Assembly (NCBI RefSeq): GCF_000952855.1
Contig: NZ_JSVU01000006.1
Span: forward strand, 121,788 to 185,787
Direction: 5' to 3'
From: Aequorivita vladivostokensis
Lineage (GTDB): Bacteria; Bacteroidota; Bacteroidia; Flavobacteriales; Flavobacteriaceae
DNA: 64,000 nt
The notes below the pieces were generated by a model. The model was not told the DNA's origin. It worked only from the letters and a program-made list of their open reading frames with translations, and did not search any database. The first letter of the stretch is position 1, and every line of letters starts with the position of its first letter. Shown in pieces: positions 52,592 through 61,336 of the stretch. The position numbers and the translations under genes were made by a program.

Positions 52592-53173
52592 ATGCTTGGC
52601 TTAAAACTTCCCACAGACCCGCGCTGGGTAAACATCGTTGAAAAAAACATAGAAGACATTCTTACCGACCACGCTTGGTGCGAGCAGAAAGCAGCTTCCA
52701 CAGCGGTTTCCTTGATTGTGAGCTTTCCGGAATATACCGAGCTTATTCAGGAAATGATTGCTTTGGTGAAAGAAGAAATAAGCCACTTCAAAATGGTACA
52801 CGACAAAATCCTGGAGCGCGGCTGGGTTCTGGGGCGCGACCGAAAGGACGAGTATGTGCTGCAGATTGTCCAATTTTTCCCAAAAGGCGGAAGCAGAACC
52901 ACACAATTAGTCCACAGATTACTTTATGCAGCCTTGATTGAAGCCCGAAGTTGCGAACGCTTTCGACTTTTAAGCGAGGAATTGGAAGACAAAGAATTGG
53001 CGGAATTCTACAGAAAACTAATGGTAAGTGAAGCAAACCATTATACGATGTTCCTCGGCTTTGCCCGCCAATACGGCGACCGGAAAGAAGTGGATCAAAA
53101 ATGGAACGACCTGCTTTCTTTTGAAGCCGAAGTTATGAAGGACCTTGGCAAGCATCAATCAATACACGGGTAA
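52592..53173 (+). CDS. miaE: tRNA-(ms2io6A)-hydroxylase MiaE
   Basis: 193 residues. Non-haem di-iron enzyme that hydroxylates the isopentenyl group of tRNA A37. Four helices carry the carboxylate and His ligands: DHAWCEQKAA, EEISHFKMVH, EARSCERF and EANHYTMF. The start is directly after the heptamer array. Length matches the family. It is 21 bases upstream of the ClC gene. Confidence 0.9.
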   Translation: MLGLKLPTDPRWVNIVEKNIEDILTDHAWCEQKAASTAVSLIVSFPEYTELIQEMIALVKEEISHFKMVHDKILERGWVLGRDRKDEYVLQIVQFFPKGGSRTTQLVHRLLYAALIEARSCERFRLLSEELEDKELAEFYRKLMVSEANHYTMFLGFARQYGDRKEVDQKWNDLLSFEAEVMKDLGKHQSIHG

Positions 53174-53193
53174 TTCCTTTTAAAGTTTTCGAA

Positions 53194-54486
53194 ATGAAAT
53201 TGAAAAGAAGAAGAAAACTGGTGAAATACGCTGATATTCTGGATAGACCCATTCGGTTCAACCCCTTTGTTTTTAGCCGCATGTTCCTTCTTTGGGCAGT
53301 TTTGGGCCTTTTCGGCGGATTGATTTCGGGCATCTATTGGGTAGTGCTAATGTTTCTTACCGATTTTCTGGGAGGCTATCAAGGATGGCTCGTTATTCCC
53401 ATAATGGCCATTTGCGGACTATTGGCTGGATTGATTATCTACTTCATCGGGGATCCGGGTGAAATGCAGCTTATTGTGAACAATATCCGTTTCAACAAAG
53501 GGAAACTGGACCCAAAAAACAATCCTTCCATGATTTTATCTTCCCTGCTCTGTGTAGCTTCGGGCGGAAGTTTGGGGCCTGAAGCGCCCCTGGTACAAGT
53601 TACGGGTTCCACCGGCAGCTGGCTGGGAAAAATCTTCAGATTAAAAGGCGAGGAATTGCGCTCGCTTAGCATTGCCGGGATGGCATCGGGCTTTACGGCC
53701 TTGTTTGGCGCCCCACTTGGTGGAAGTCTCTTCGCTTTGGAAATACTGCACCATAAACACGCCGTGGAATATTACCAAGCCATCATTCCCGCGCTCGTGG
53801 CCAGTGGGTTCAGTTATATCGTATTTGCCCTTATCGTCCATTTGGGGTTGGGGCCTACGTGGCATTTACCGGCTTATGAGATGGCAACGGTTTTCGACTT
53901 TGCCTGGGCAATCTTTTTTGCGGTAATCGCAACTTTTGTAGGCTGGGGTTTTATATTCTGTACCAAATTCTTTAAAAATCTCTTTGGAAAACTTAAAACA
54001 CCCATATACGTAAAAACCCTAATGGGAGGGCTACTGCTGGGAACGATTGCCTTTTATCTACCCATTACCCGATATTTCAGCCATTTCGAAATTGAGACCT
54101 TGCTCGTGGGCGATTTTACCATAAAATTTCTCGTGGCAGTGCTAATCTTTAAAATCATTGCCATCGCTATTACCGTAACCTCCGGGTGGCGCGGCGGGTT
54201 TATCATTCCGTTATTTTTCTGTGGTACCGCCCTCGGGTTGTTGATTCATACCATTTTTCCGTCCATCAATCTTTCGCTTACCATTGTAAGTTGTATGGCG
54301 GCCATAAACGCCTGCGTTACGCGAACGCCTATGAGCACCACCATTCTTTTGGCAACCTTAACTGGGTTTACCTATTTTATACCTATACTATTCGCAAGTT
54401 TGACCGGTTATTTCTTGGCGCCACGCATTCCTTTTATTGGAGCACAGATGGAGGAGAAGGAAAAAAAGGCTTTAAAAAATAAATAA
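53194..54486 (+). CDS. ClC-type chloride channel/transporter
   Basis: 430 residues, no CBS domains. Multi-helix ClC fold with GGSLGPEAPLVQVTGSTG and RGGFIIPLFFCG. At the position of the gating Glu in E. coli ClC (GREGP) this protein has Leu (GSLGP), with Glu two residues later, and the GSGIP motif is not seen; it belongs to a divergent branch. It may be a channel or exchanger for Cl- or F-. Coupling with miaE is by closeness only. Confidence 0.85.
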   Translation: MKLKRRRKLVKYADILDRPIRFNPFVFSRMFLLWAVLGLFGGLISGIYWVVLMFLTDFLGGYQGWLVIPIMAICGLLAGLIIYFIGDPGEMQLIVNNIRFNKGKLDPKNNPSMILSSLLCVASGGSLGPEAPLVQVTGSTGSWLGKIFRLKGEELRSLSIAGMASGFTALFGAPLGGSLFALEILHHKHAVEYYQAIIPALVASGFSYIVFALIVHLGLGPTWHLPAYEMATVFDFAWAIFFAVIATFVGWGFIFCTKFFKNLFGKLKTPIYVKTLMGGLLLGTIAFYLPITRYFSHFEIETLLVGDFTIKFLVAVLIFKIIAIAITVTSGWRGGFIIPLFFCGTALGLLIHTIFPSINLSLTIVSCMAAINACVTRTPMSTTILLATLTGFTYFIPILFASLTGYFLAPRIPFIGAQMEEKEKKALKNK

Positions 54487-54503
54487 TTCAAAAAATATTC
54501 GAG

Positions 54504-55109
54504 ATGGATAAAAAGACCCATTGGGAAACCGTCTATAAAACCAAAACCCCCGACCAGGTAAGTTGGACACAGGATGTGCCGCAACCTTCCTTGGATTTTA
54601 TCGAGTCGTAAAACCTGGAGAAAAATGCCAAAATAATAGATGTGGGCGGCGGCGATAGCAAGCTTGTGGACCATTTGCTACATTACGGTTTTGAGAACGT
54701 GAGCGTACTGGATATTTCTGCCAAGGCGCTGGAACGGGCAAAAGAAAGATTGGGCGAGAAAGCGGAAAAAGTAACTTGGATTGTCGGTGATATTAGCGAC
54801 TTTAAACCCACCGAAACCTATGACCTATGGCACGACAGGGCCACCTTTCATTTTTTAACCGAAGCGGAAGACATCGAGAAATACAGAAATATGGTACAAA
54901 ATCACGTGCGGGGTTATTTGATTATTGGCACATTTTCTGAAAACGGACCCAAAAAATGCAGTGGACTTGAGATTTCACAATATACTGAAGAAAAATTGAG
55001 CGCAGTGATTGGCGAAGCATTCCAAAAAATCAACTGCTTGACGATAGACCATAAAACCCCGTTTGATACTTATCAGAACTTTCTGTTTTGTTCATTTCGA
55101 AAGAGATAA
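54504..55109 (+). pseudogene. Class I SAM methyltransferase, broken by an in-frame TAA
   Basis: ATG at 54504 opens MDKKTHWETVYKTKTPDQVSW, and a TAA at 54609-54611 falls after IES. The same frame continues with NLEKNAKIIDVGGGDSKLVD (SAM motif) to 55109, giving 201 codons in all. Relatives keep an aromatic residue at the stop (FIHSFNL-like). All later motifs (LWHDRATFHFLTE, GTFSENGPKKCSGLEI) are intact, so only one base separates it from a working gene. Segment 54642-55109 lacks the N-terminus and would not be active alone. Confidence 0.8.
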
Positions 55110-55193
55110 AAATACTTTGGTAAAGGCGTATTCCTTGGCTTTGTTCCTTTATCATTCTAATATTTTGTATTCTTGTAAGTTGAAATATAGGCC

Positions 55194-55460
55194 ATGGTTG
55201 AACAGAAAGAGAACGGAAATTTTGAAAATGACAATCCTGCTTTAACTCGGGCAGGTTCCACTTCCCAAGAATCTTCCACTGTTAAGGAGCCTACCCCCGA
55301 AGCCAAACCCCAAATAGAAAAAAAATCATTTTTCGAAAGATGGAGCAACAGTAGATTTTGGTTGGTTCGTGGGTCTTATGTCGTTTTGCGGGCGGTCTGG
55401 ACTGTGGTAATGGTCATCGGGGGTTTTATTGCCTGGTTAATCTCTCTTCTATTTATATGA
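55194..55460 (+). CDS. Small single-pass membrane protein
   Basis: 88 residues. Residues 1-48 are acidic and polar (EKKS, TSQESSTVKEPTPEAKP); 49-60 form FFERWSNSRFW; one transmembrane helix VVLRAVWTVVMVIGGFIAWL lies near the C-terminus. Its stop overlaps the ATG of the next gene by four bases (ATGA), so the two are co-translated. Function unknown. Confidence 0.7.
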   Translation: MVEQKENGNFENDNPALTRAGSTSQESSTVKEPTPEAKPQIEKKSFFERWSNSRFWLVRGSYVVLRAVWTVVMVIGGFIAWLISLLFI

Positions 55461-55822
55461 TTCGGCGGCTTCCGTTAAAATGGTTGCATCTGTATGTGCT
55501 GCTGTCGCTGGGTGTATTCTTATATGTGCAAGGATTAAAATATGTTTCGGGAATAGACAACAGTTGGGTTTTTCATCACCTTAATGATTTTTTAACCATT
55601 CCTATAGTGGCGACCCTTTGTTTGTGGGGTGTTTGGCTTGTTAAAAAAGACTTCGGCATTCGCCTGAATATTTTTACCATCCTCAGCTTGGTGGCGCTGT
55701 TTTCCATTTTTTTTGAATATTACCTGCCGCAGCAATCGCACCGCTATACTAGCGATATTTGGGATGTAGTCTGCTATTTTTTGGGAGGGTTTATTTTTTG
55801 GAGTTTGCAGAAATTGGGATAG
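55457..55822 (+). CDS. Multi-helix membrane protein of unknown function
   Basis: 121 residues from ATG 55457 (the frame is open to 55358, but the start overlap ATGA with the previous gene fixes it). Four hydrophobic helices with short loops; recognised segments are RLPLKWLHLYVLLS and SDIWDVVCYFLGGFIFW. In flavobacteria such proteins are named 'magnesium citrate secondary transporter', a label I would not rely on. Confidence 0.65.
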   Translation: MIRRLPLKWLHLYVLLSLGVFLYVQGLKYVSGIDNSWVFHHLNDFLTIPIVATLCLWGVWLVKKDFGIRLNIFTILSLVALFSIFFEYYLPQQSHRYTSDIWDVVCYFLGGFIFWSLQKLG

Positions 55823-55838
55823 GCTCTTTGGATTACCG

Positions 55839-55856
55839 AAGGGTTTGGGAACCCTT
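55839..55856 (+). terminator. Terminator-like hairpin
   Basis: AAGGGTT pairs with AACCCTT across TGGG, 17 bases after the gene stop. The following sequence AGAAATATG is not a strong T run. Confidence 0.45.
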
Positions 55857-56093
55857 AGAAATATGAAATTTTATTTAAATAGATTACAGGCTTTGTATAT
55901 ATTTGGTTGACTGTGTTGAAGCCACCGGGTATGAAGGTTGGAAAATTTCGTATATATTTATGGTGTAATTTTTTTAAAAAAAGACGAGTCCATTAAAACA
56001 AATATCAGAGAAAGCAATTGAATTAGCTGATATTGAGTTTACTCAAAAGCAGACTAATCTTAAATGTTTAGGAACAAAACGTATGTCCGTAAT

Positions 56094-56762
56094 ATGAGAA
56101 AATCACTATACATTTTAATAATGTTTTTAAATATTGGAATCGTAAAAGCTGAATTACCAATTACTGCCCAATATCCTGACAAGATAACCTATAACGGTAC
56201 TGAATACAGTTTAAATTCAAATCCGTTGGAGCCTTATTTTGAGAAAAATCCTGAGAATAGACCAGATATGGTATCGACTGCGCTCTGGCGCGGCTACGTT
56301 GGTCACTTCGAGATAATCGATAGCGAATTATACCTTATTGATATGACCAGACCAATTGGTTTCTATAAAGACGAAGAAGGGAATTCAAGGCAACAATGGA
56401 TTTCAATCTATAAAAGGTAGTTTCCAAGACAAGATAAGGTTAAAATAGACTGGTTTACCGGGATTCTAATTCTTCCGTACGGCGACTTAGTTGAATACGT
56501 TCACCAAGGTTATGCATCACTTTATAGCCATTATTTGTTACTCGAAATTGAAAACGGTAGATTTAATGAATCACGAGAATACGGTTTCGAAGACTTTATC
56601 GAATTCAAACGACGTCAATTTAATGAATATAGAAAGACGAAAGAATACCAAAAATTATACGCTGATTTAAAAAAAAGTGATGAATCCATTGATGAATCAT
56701 TTATTCAACAATTTATGCTTGATTTTGTGATAAATTATACATCAAATTTTCTGACGGAATAA
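56094..56762 (+). pseudogene. Secreted hypothetical protein, broken by an in-frame TAG
   Basis: Two same-frame segments (from ATG 56094 to TAG 56418-56420, and on to TAA at 56760-56762) read through as one protein of about 223 codons. The first has a signal peptide (MRKSLYILIMFLNIGIVKA) and YWRGYVGHFEI-like text. The second has DKVKIDWFTGILILPYGDL and a long helical tail. At the stop the text reads IYKR-stop-FPRQDK; a relative keeps a residue such as Glu, Val or Gln there. It is the third single-stop gene in the window. Confidence 0.75.
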
Positions 56763-56869
56763 ATCTGTGGACTACAATAGTAACCCTTTCCCCACCGAAT
56801 AATTCAAAAAAAATTTCATGCATTCGTTACAAAAAAATGGCCTTCCAAAAAAACTTTTAGCAGCCCACT

Positions 56870-57784
56870 TTAGGAATTAACCTCCACCTCTGCAGCCAGT
56901 TTTTCATTATAAAGGCTTTTTACAATGCCATCGCTTAGCCCAATCTTTGGGACATATACGTTTTTTGCCTTGCTCCATTTCATCGCCGAAAGATAGATGC
57001 GCGTAGCCGGGATTACCACATCGGCGCGGTCTGGGTTCATATCCAGTTCGGTGATGCGCTCTTCATAGGTAAGCGATTTCATCAGTTCATAATAGGAAGA
57101 GAGATATAAGTAGCTAAGTGGCTTGCCTATCTTCTTTCCGCTCTTTTTGAAAATGGTATTGATATTTCCGCCGCTGCCTATCATGGCAACTTTTTTAAAA
57201 CCTTTCGTTTCCCTTTTAATCCAAGCTTCCATCTCGTCCCAAATGCGTTCATCTACTTGGCCTTCCAGCATACGCACCGTGCCCAGTTTAAAACTCTTGG
57301 ACGATACATTGGCGCCATTGGCAAAGACGGTAAGCTCGGTACTGCCACCGCCCACGTCCACATACAGAAAGACCTTATCATCCTGTATCAGGTTCTTTAA
57401 ATCGGTAGAAGCTATTATAGCGGCCTCGTCCTTTCCATCAATGATGTTTATGGATATACCGCTTTTTTGTTCGATTGTCTGCGCTATTTCGCTTCCGTTG
57501 GATGCTTCCCGCATTGCCGAGGTGGCACAGGCCCGAAACCGTTTTACGTTATGCGTTTTCATCAGGAGCCGGAACGCTTGCATGGCATCTATCATTCTGT
57601 GGGCGCTGTTTTCAGAAATTTTTCCCTCCAAGAAAACCTCTGCTCCCAACCGTATGGGCACCCGGACCAGAGATGTTTTTTTGAAAATGGTGTCTCTTTC
57701 TTTTTGCTCAATCACGGTTACCACCAGCAAACGGATGGCATTACTGCCAATATCTACCGCACCGTATTTTTCTATTTTCAACAA
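56870..57784 (-). CDS. ppx: Ppx/GppA-type phosphatase
   Basis: 304 residues, ASKHA actin-like ATPase fold. AVDIGSNAIRLLVV at the start, VDVGGGSTEL in the phosphate-binding loop and IGSGGNINT. It hydrolyses exopolyphosphate or pppGpp. Its start is two bases downstream of the ppk1 stop, so it is part of the polyphosphate operon. The C-terminal HD domain of long Ppx proteins is missing. Confidence 0.9.
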   Translation of the reverse strand: MLKIEKYGAVDIGSNAIRLLVVTVIEQKERDTIFKKTSLVRVPIRLGAEVFLEGKISENSAHRMIDAMQAFRLLMKTHNVKRFRACATSAMREASNGSEIAQTIEQKSGISINIIDGKDEAAIIASTDLKNLIQDDKVFLYVDVGGGSTELTVFANGANVSSKSFKLGTVRMLEGQVDERIWDEMEAWIKRETKGFKKVAMIGSGGNINTIFKKSGKKIGKPLSYLYLSSYYELMKSLTYEERITELDMNPDRADVVIPATRIYLSAMKWSKAKNVYVPKIGLSDGIVKSLYNEKLAAEVEVNS

Positions 57785-57786
57785 AG

Positions 57787-59883
57787 CTATTTTACTTCAA
57801 GTTTCTTTAAATAATAATCATACATTTTAAACTGCGACCGTACGGGCGGCTTGTTGTTCTTTACGTAAGCATTGTCATTCTTAATACTTATTACGCGCGC
57901 CTTAACGTTATCGCGCCAGCCTATTTCAAAATTTTCGAGAATTTCCTTCTTTATACCTTCATCGTAAATGGGGCAGGAAATTTCTACCCTATTATCTAGG
58001 TTTCTTCCCATAAAATCGGCCGAAGAAATATATACTTTCGGATTGCCGCCATTCTCAAAAATAAACAACCGTGGATGCTCCAGAAATTTTCCTACAATAC
58101 TGATGGCCTCTATATTTTCACTCATGCCTTCCACGCCGGGAATCAAACAACAAATGCCGCGCACTATCATTTTTATCTTTACCCCTGCCCGGCTCGCTTC
58201 ATAAAGCTTGTCGATCATTTTGTAATCTGATAGACTGTTAAGCTTCAACTTAATTCCGCTAGGGAGTCCTGCTTTTTTGTTTTTTATTTCAGTGTCTATC
58301 AAATGATAGATGGCCTTGCGAGTATAATGGGGCGAAACAATTAAATGATTGTATTTACGCACTAGATAATTCACTTCAAAAAACTCAAACACCTTGTTTA
58401 TTTCCTTGCAAATTCTCTGGTCTGCGGTAAATAGGGTGTAATCGGTATAAAGCCGAGCAGTAGATTCATTGAAGTTTCCAGTACTTAAAATTCCGTAGCG
58501 AATGGTTTTGTTGTTTTCTACCCTTTCCACCAAACACGCCTTGCAGTGCACCTTCAATCCTTTTACTCCAAAAATAAGACGAATGTCCTCGCTTTGGAGC
58601 AGTTCAGCATATTCTATATTTGCTTCTTCGTCAAAACGCGCCTGCAGTTCTATTTGAACGGTTACATCTTTCCCGTTTTTCTTTGCGTTTATAAGCGAAC
58701 TGGCAATGTGCGAAACTTCCGCCAGACGGTAAATGGTAATCTTGATGGATTTCACCTTTGGATCCAGCGCCGCCTCCCGCAAGAATTTAATTACATACAT
58801 AAAGGTTTGGTAGGGGGCATGCAAGAGGTAATCCTTTTCGGCAATTTTATCAAACAAGCTTCCTTGCAGGCTTAGTCCCGGAATGGGTAATGGTTCTTTA
58901 TGTTCGTATTGCAGATCGGGCCTTCCCAAACGGGGAAAATTCATATAGTCACGACGGTTATGGTACCGCCCTCCGGGAATAATACTGTCGGTTTTGTCGA
59001 TGCCCATCTTATTCAGTAAAAACTGAAGTGTTTTCTTATCGATGCTTTTATCATAGACAAAACGCACGGGATCGCCCACGCTCCTATTTTTTACACTTTT
59101 TGAAATCTTATCAATAAAGCTGCGGCTTAGGTCGCTATCAATGTCCAGTTCGGCATCCCTAGTAATCTTAATCATATGTGCCGAAATGGTTTCATATTTA
59201 AAAATGCTGAAAATGTTGTGAAGGCAATGGCGAATAAGATCGTCAAGAATGATTACATATTGCTTTTCCCCTTGCGGCGGAAGCACTACGAAACGGTCAA
59301 TGGTGCGGGGGATTTCTATAAGTGCATAATTGTGTTTTGCCTCAAAAGTATCGTCCTCCTTGCTCATCACCATTGTTACGGCAAGATAGGCGGCACTATC
59401 GCGCAGACTGGGGAATTCATCGAGTTCGCCAATCATAATCGTCATCATTGCTGGACTCACATAGCGCACAAAATATTCAGAAATAAACTTGCTTTGGTCT
59501 GGGGTAATTTCTCTTTCGTTTATGATGAAGATATTCTCCTTTCGCAGTTCCTTTTGGATATTGCTGAGAATATTCAAACTGTGTGCCTGCTGGTCTATAA
59601 CCGTAAGAGTTATTTCCTCCAAAAGATCTTTTGCGGAAATACCACCCAAAAAGCTCCTGCCCGTTTTTCCGGCCTCCACAATTCTTCTGATGGTGGCGTA
59701 GCGCACCTTAAAGAACTCATCGAGATTGTTAGAAAAAATACCCAAAAACCGAAGTCTTTCCAATAGTGGCAGTTTCTTATCGTTCGCTTCCTGCAAAACC
59801 CGGGCATTAAACTGTAACCAGCTTAACTCCCTGTTGTTGTATTGATTGCGAACTTGGGTATGTGTATCAATTTTTTCGGTCAT
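57787..59883 (-). CDS. ppk1: Polyphosphate kinase 1
   Basis: 698 residues with all four PPK1 domains. The catalytic His sits in VHCKACLVER; GILSTGNFNESTARLYTDY and HPRLFIFENGG.. with NLDNRVE are the PLD-like motifs. It makes polyphosphate from ATP at the membrane. Its start codon overlaps the stop of the SixA-like gene by one base (TAATG). Neighbour ppx follows. Confidence 0.96.
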   Translation of the reverse strand: MTEKIDTHTQVRNQYNNRELSWLQFNARVLQEANDKKLPLLERLRFLGIFSNNLDEFFKVRYATIRRIVEAGKTGRSFLGGISAKDLLEEITLTVIDQQAHSLNILSNIQKELRKENIFIINEREITPDQSKFISEYFVRYVSPAMMTIMIGELDEFPSLRDSAAYLAVTMVMSKEDDTFEAKHNYALIEIPRTIDRFVVLPPQGEKQYVIILDDLIRHCLHNIFSIFKYETISAHMIKITRDAELDIDSDLSRSFIDKISKSVKNRSVGDPVRFVYDKSIDKKTLQFLLNKMGIDKTDSIIPGGRYHNRRDYMNFPRLGRPDLQYEHKEPLPIPGLSLQGSLFDKIAEKDYLLHAPYQTFMYVIKFLREAALDPKVKSIKITIYRLAEVSHIASSLINAKKNGKDVTVQIELQARFDEEANIEYAELLQSEDIRLIFGVKGLKVHCKACLVERVENNKTIRYGILSTGNFNESTARLYTDYTLFTADQRICKEINKVFEFFEVNYLVRKYNHLIVSPHYTRKAIYHLIDTEIKNKKAGLPSGIKLKLNSLSDYKMIDKLYEASRAGVKIKMIVRGICCLIPGVEGMSENIEAISIVGKFLEHPRLFIFENGGNPKVYISSADFMGRNLDNRVEISCPIYDEGIKKEILENFEIGWRDNVKARVISIKNDNAYVKNNKPPVRSQFKMYDYYLKKLEVK

Positions 59884-60368
59884 TATTTGAGATCCCTTGG
59901 GAAAATAGTTTTAACGGTTTCACCCGTAGTTATATCGCTCCATTTTTTTTCGTCAAACTGCAACATTACAAAACCACAGGTTGGAACATTGTCAATATAG
60001 CGGTTTCCGAGCATATTTGCAACGGATGTAAAAGCGTGATTGTGGCCAACAATCATTATTTTATCGAGACTATCCGGCAGTGATTTTATAATTCTCATTA
60101 CATTTTGCCCGCTAAAATCATAGAGGTCGTGATTGGTTTCAAAGTTAGTCTCGTCTATTTCCAGTGCGTCCTTAAAAAAATGTGCGGTGGAAAGCGCGCG
60201 TGTGGCATCGCTAGTGATAATCCGTTGGGGCGGGTCAATTTCCTTTGCTACTTTTTTGGAAACCAATTTGCCGTCACGTTCACCCCTACCCTTCAACGGG
60301 CGCTTGTGGTCTTCCACATCGTGCTTCCAGGATGATTTTGCGTGGCGGACTAAGTATAATGTCTTCAT
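59883..60368 (-). CDS. SixA-like histidine phosphatase
   Basis: 161 residues from ATG 60368 (MKTLYLVRHAKSSW). The frame is open to 60401, but that part is heptamer repeat. Catalytic RHA in LVRHAKSSW and H in IMIVGHNHAF mark the histidine-phosphatase family; SixA members remove phosphate from phosphohistidine of HPt domains or PTS proteins. It opens the operon with ppk1 and ppx (overlap TAATG), so a role in polyphosphate control is suggested. Confidence 0.88.
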   Translation of the reverse strand: MKTLYLVRHAKSSWKHDVEDHKRPLKGRGERDGKLVSKKVAKEIDPPQRIITSDATRALSTAHFFKDALEIDETNFETNHDLYDFSGQNVMRIIKSLPDSLDKIMIVGHNHAFTSVANMLGNRYIDNVPTCGFVMLQFDEKKWSDITTGETVKTIFPRDLK

Positions 60369-60387
60369 AAAATTGTTTCTATTTTTT

Positions 60388-60415
60388 GTTTCTGGTTTCA
60401 AGTTTCTCGTTTCAG
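60388..60415 (-). repeat. Heptamer array of four GTTTC-type units before sixA
   Basis: Four consecutive seven-base units GTTTCTG, GTTTCAA, GTTTCTC, GTTTCAG (plus strand), ending 20 bases before the sixA ATG on the minus strand. It lies in the leader region. Confidence 0.75.
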
Positions 60416-60432
60416 GTGTAGTAGGTGTACTT

Positions 60433-60481
60433 GGAATTTGATATTTGATATTTGGATTTTGGAATTTGGAATTTGGAATTT
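60433..60481. repeat. Heptamer array of seven G[GA][AT][AT]TTT units
   Basis: 49 bases made of seven consecutive seven-base units: GGAATTT, GATATTT twice, GGATTTT, then GGAATTT three times. It lies between the sixA start region and the pdxH stop, in the short intergenic space. Confidence 0.8.
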
Positions 60482-60487
60482 TTAAAC

Positions 60488-61132
60488 CTAGGGCGCCAAA
60501 CGTTCAATCACCCAATCGTTGCCCTTCATAGTATAACGAATCCTGTCGTGAAGCCGATTGGGCCTGCCCTGCCAAAATTCTATGGAAATAGGTTTCACCA
60601 AAAAACCGCCCCAATCTTCAGGCTTGGGAACTTCTTTATTTTCGTATTTCTTTTCGAGTTCAGCGAGATTTTTTTCCAGAACCTCTCGGGAAGCTACGAC
60701 TTCACTTTGGTGCGAAACCGCTGCGCCCAATTGGCTTCCCTTGGGCCTTGAATGAAAATAATTGGTCGAATCTGCTACCGAGGTTTTTTCCGCAGTTCCT
60801 TTTATGATAATCTGCCGCTCCATATTTGGCCAAAAAAAAGAAAGCGAGACCCTGTTGTTATTGGCTATGGATTTGCCTTTTTCGCTGTTGTAATTGGTGT
60901 AAAAATAGAAGCCGTATTCGTCATATTTTTTTAACAGCACTACGCGCCCCTTTGGAAAACCATCGGTGCCGATTGTGGAAATTGTCATAGCATTTACTTC
61001 ATCCACACCCCCGCTATCTTTCACCTCAAAAAACCAAGTTCGGAACTGTTGCATCGGGTTTTCGTCAACGGTTTCTTCGGAAAGGATTCCTTTTTCGTAG
61101 GATTTTCGGTAATCGTGAAGCTTTTCGGCCAT
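60488..61132 (-). CDS. pdxH: Pyridoxamine 5'-phosphate oxidase
   Basis: 214 residues. FMN-dependent oxidase that makes pyridoxal phosphate. Motifs: FPKGRVVLLKKYDEYGFYF-like text, SRPKGSQLGAAVSHQSEVV and the C-terminal FWQGRPNRLHDRIRY.. WVIERLAP. Single gene; a heptamer array lies 83 bases upstream. Confidence 0.97.
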   Translation of the reverse strand: MAEKLHDYRKSYEKGILSEETVDENPMQQFRTWFFEVKDSGGVDEVNAMTISTIGTDGFPKGRVVLLKKYDEYGFYFYTNYNSEKGKSIANNNRVSLSFFWPNMERQIIIKGTAEKTSVADSTNYFHSRPKGSQLGAAVSHQSEVVASREVLEKNLAELEKKYENKEVPKPEDWGGFLVKPISIEFWQGRPNRLHDRIRYTMKGNDWVIERLAP

Positions 61133-61214
61133 TGCTCAAGTTTTAACGCAAGTTAAGAGTTTTAACGAAGCTATAAAACAGTGGCTTATTAAATATGTAT
61201 TAAAATTTTTGATG

Positions 61215-61249
61215 CTGGGTGCTGGGTGCGGGGTGCGGGGTGCGGGGTG
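61215..61249. repeat. Heptamer array of five C[TG]GGGTG units
   Basis: Five units of seven bases: CTGGGTG twice, then CGGGGTG three times. It lies between pdxH and rnz, about 83 bases upstream of the pdxH start on the minus strand. Confidence 0.8.
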
Positions 61250-61313
61250 CTTTGGATGCTATATTTTGTGTTGTTTTTGAAAAAACATCAACTTTGAAAC
61301 AACTTCGATTTCG

Positions 61314-61331
61314 TCCCGACAGCTATCGGGA
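61314..61331. repeat. 18-base palindrome, intergenic copy
   Basis: TCCCGACAGCTATCGGGA, one base different from the palindrome inside dnaX (51864-51881). It lies just before the rnz stop on the plus strand coordinate, in the gap pdxH-rnz. Confidence 0.75.
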
Positions 61332-61336
61332 TCAAT

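Noticed and set aside
55879..55968. Short frame (LVDCVEATGYEGWKISYIF) in the gap before the third broken gene
   Set aside because: It looks protein-like but has no start codon and no recognisable family; could be a remnant, not supported.
31535..56762. Stop-codon reassignment as the cause of the three premature stops
   Set aside because: Both TAA and TAG end many intact genes here, and the three stops are at unlike sites; single mutations or read errors are simpler.
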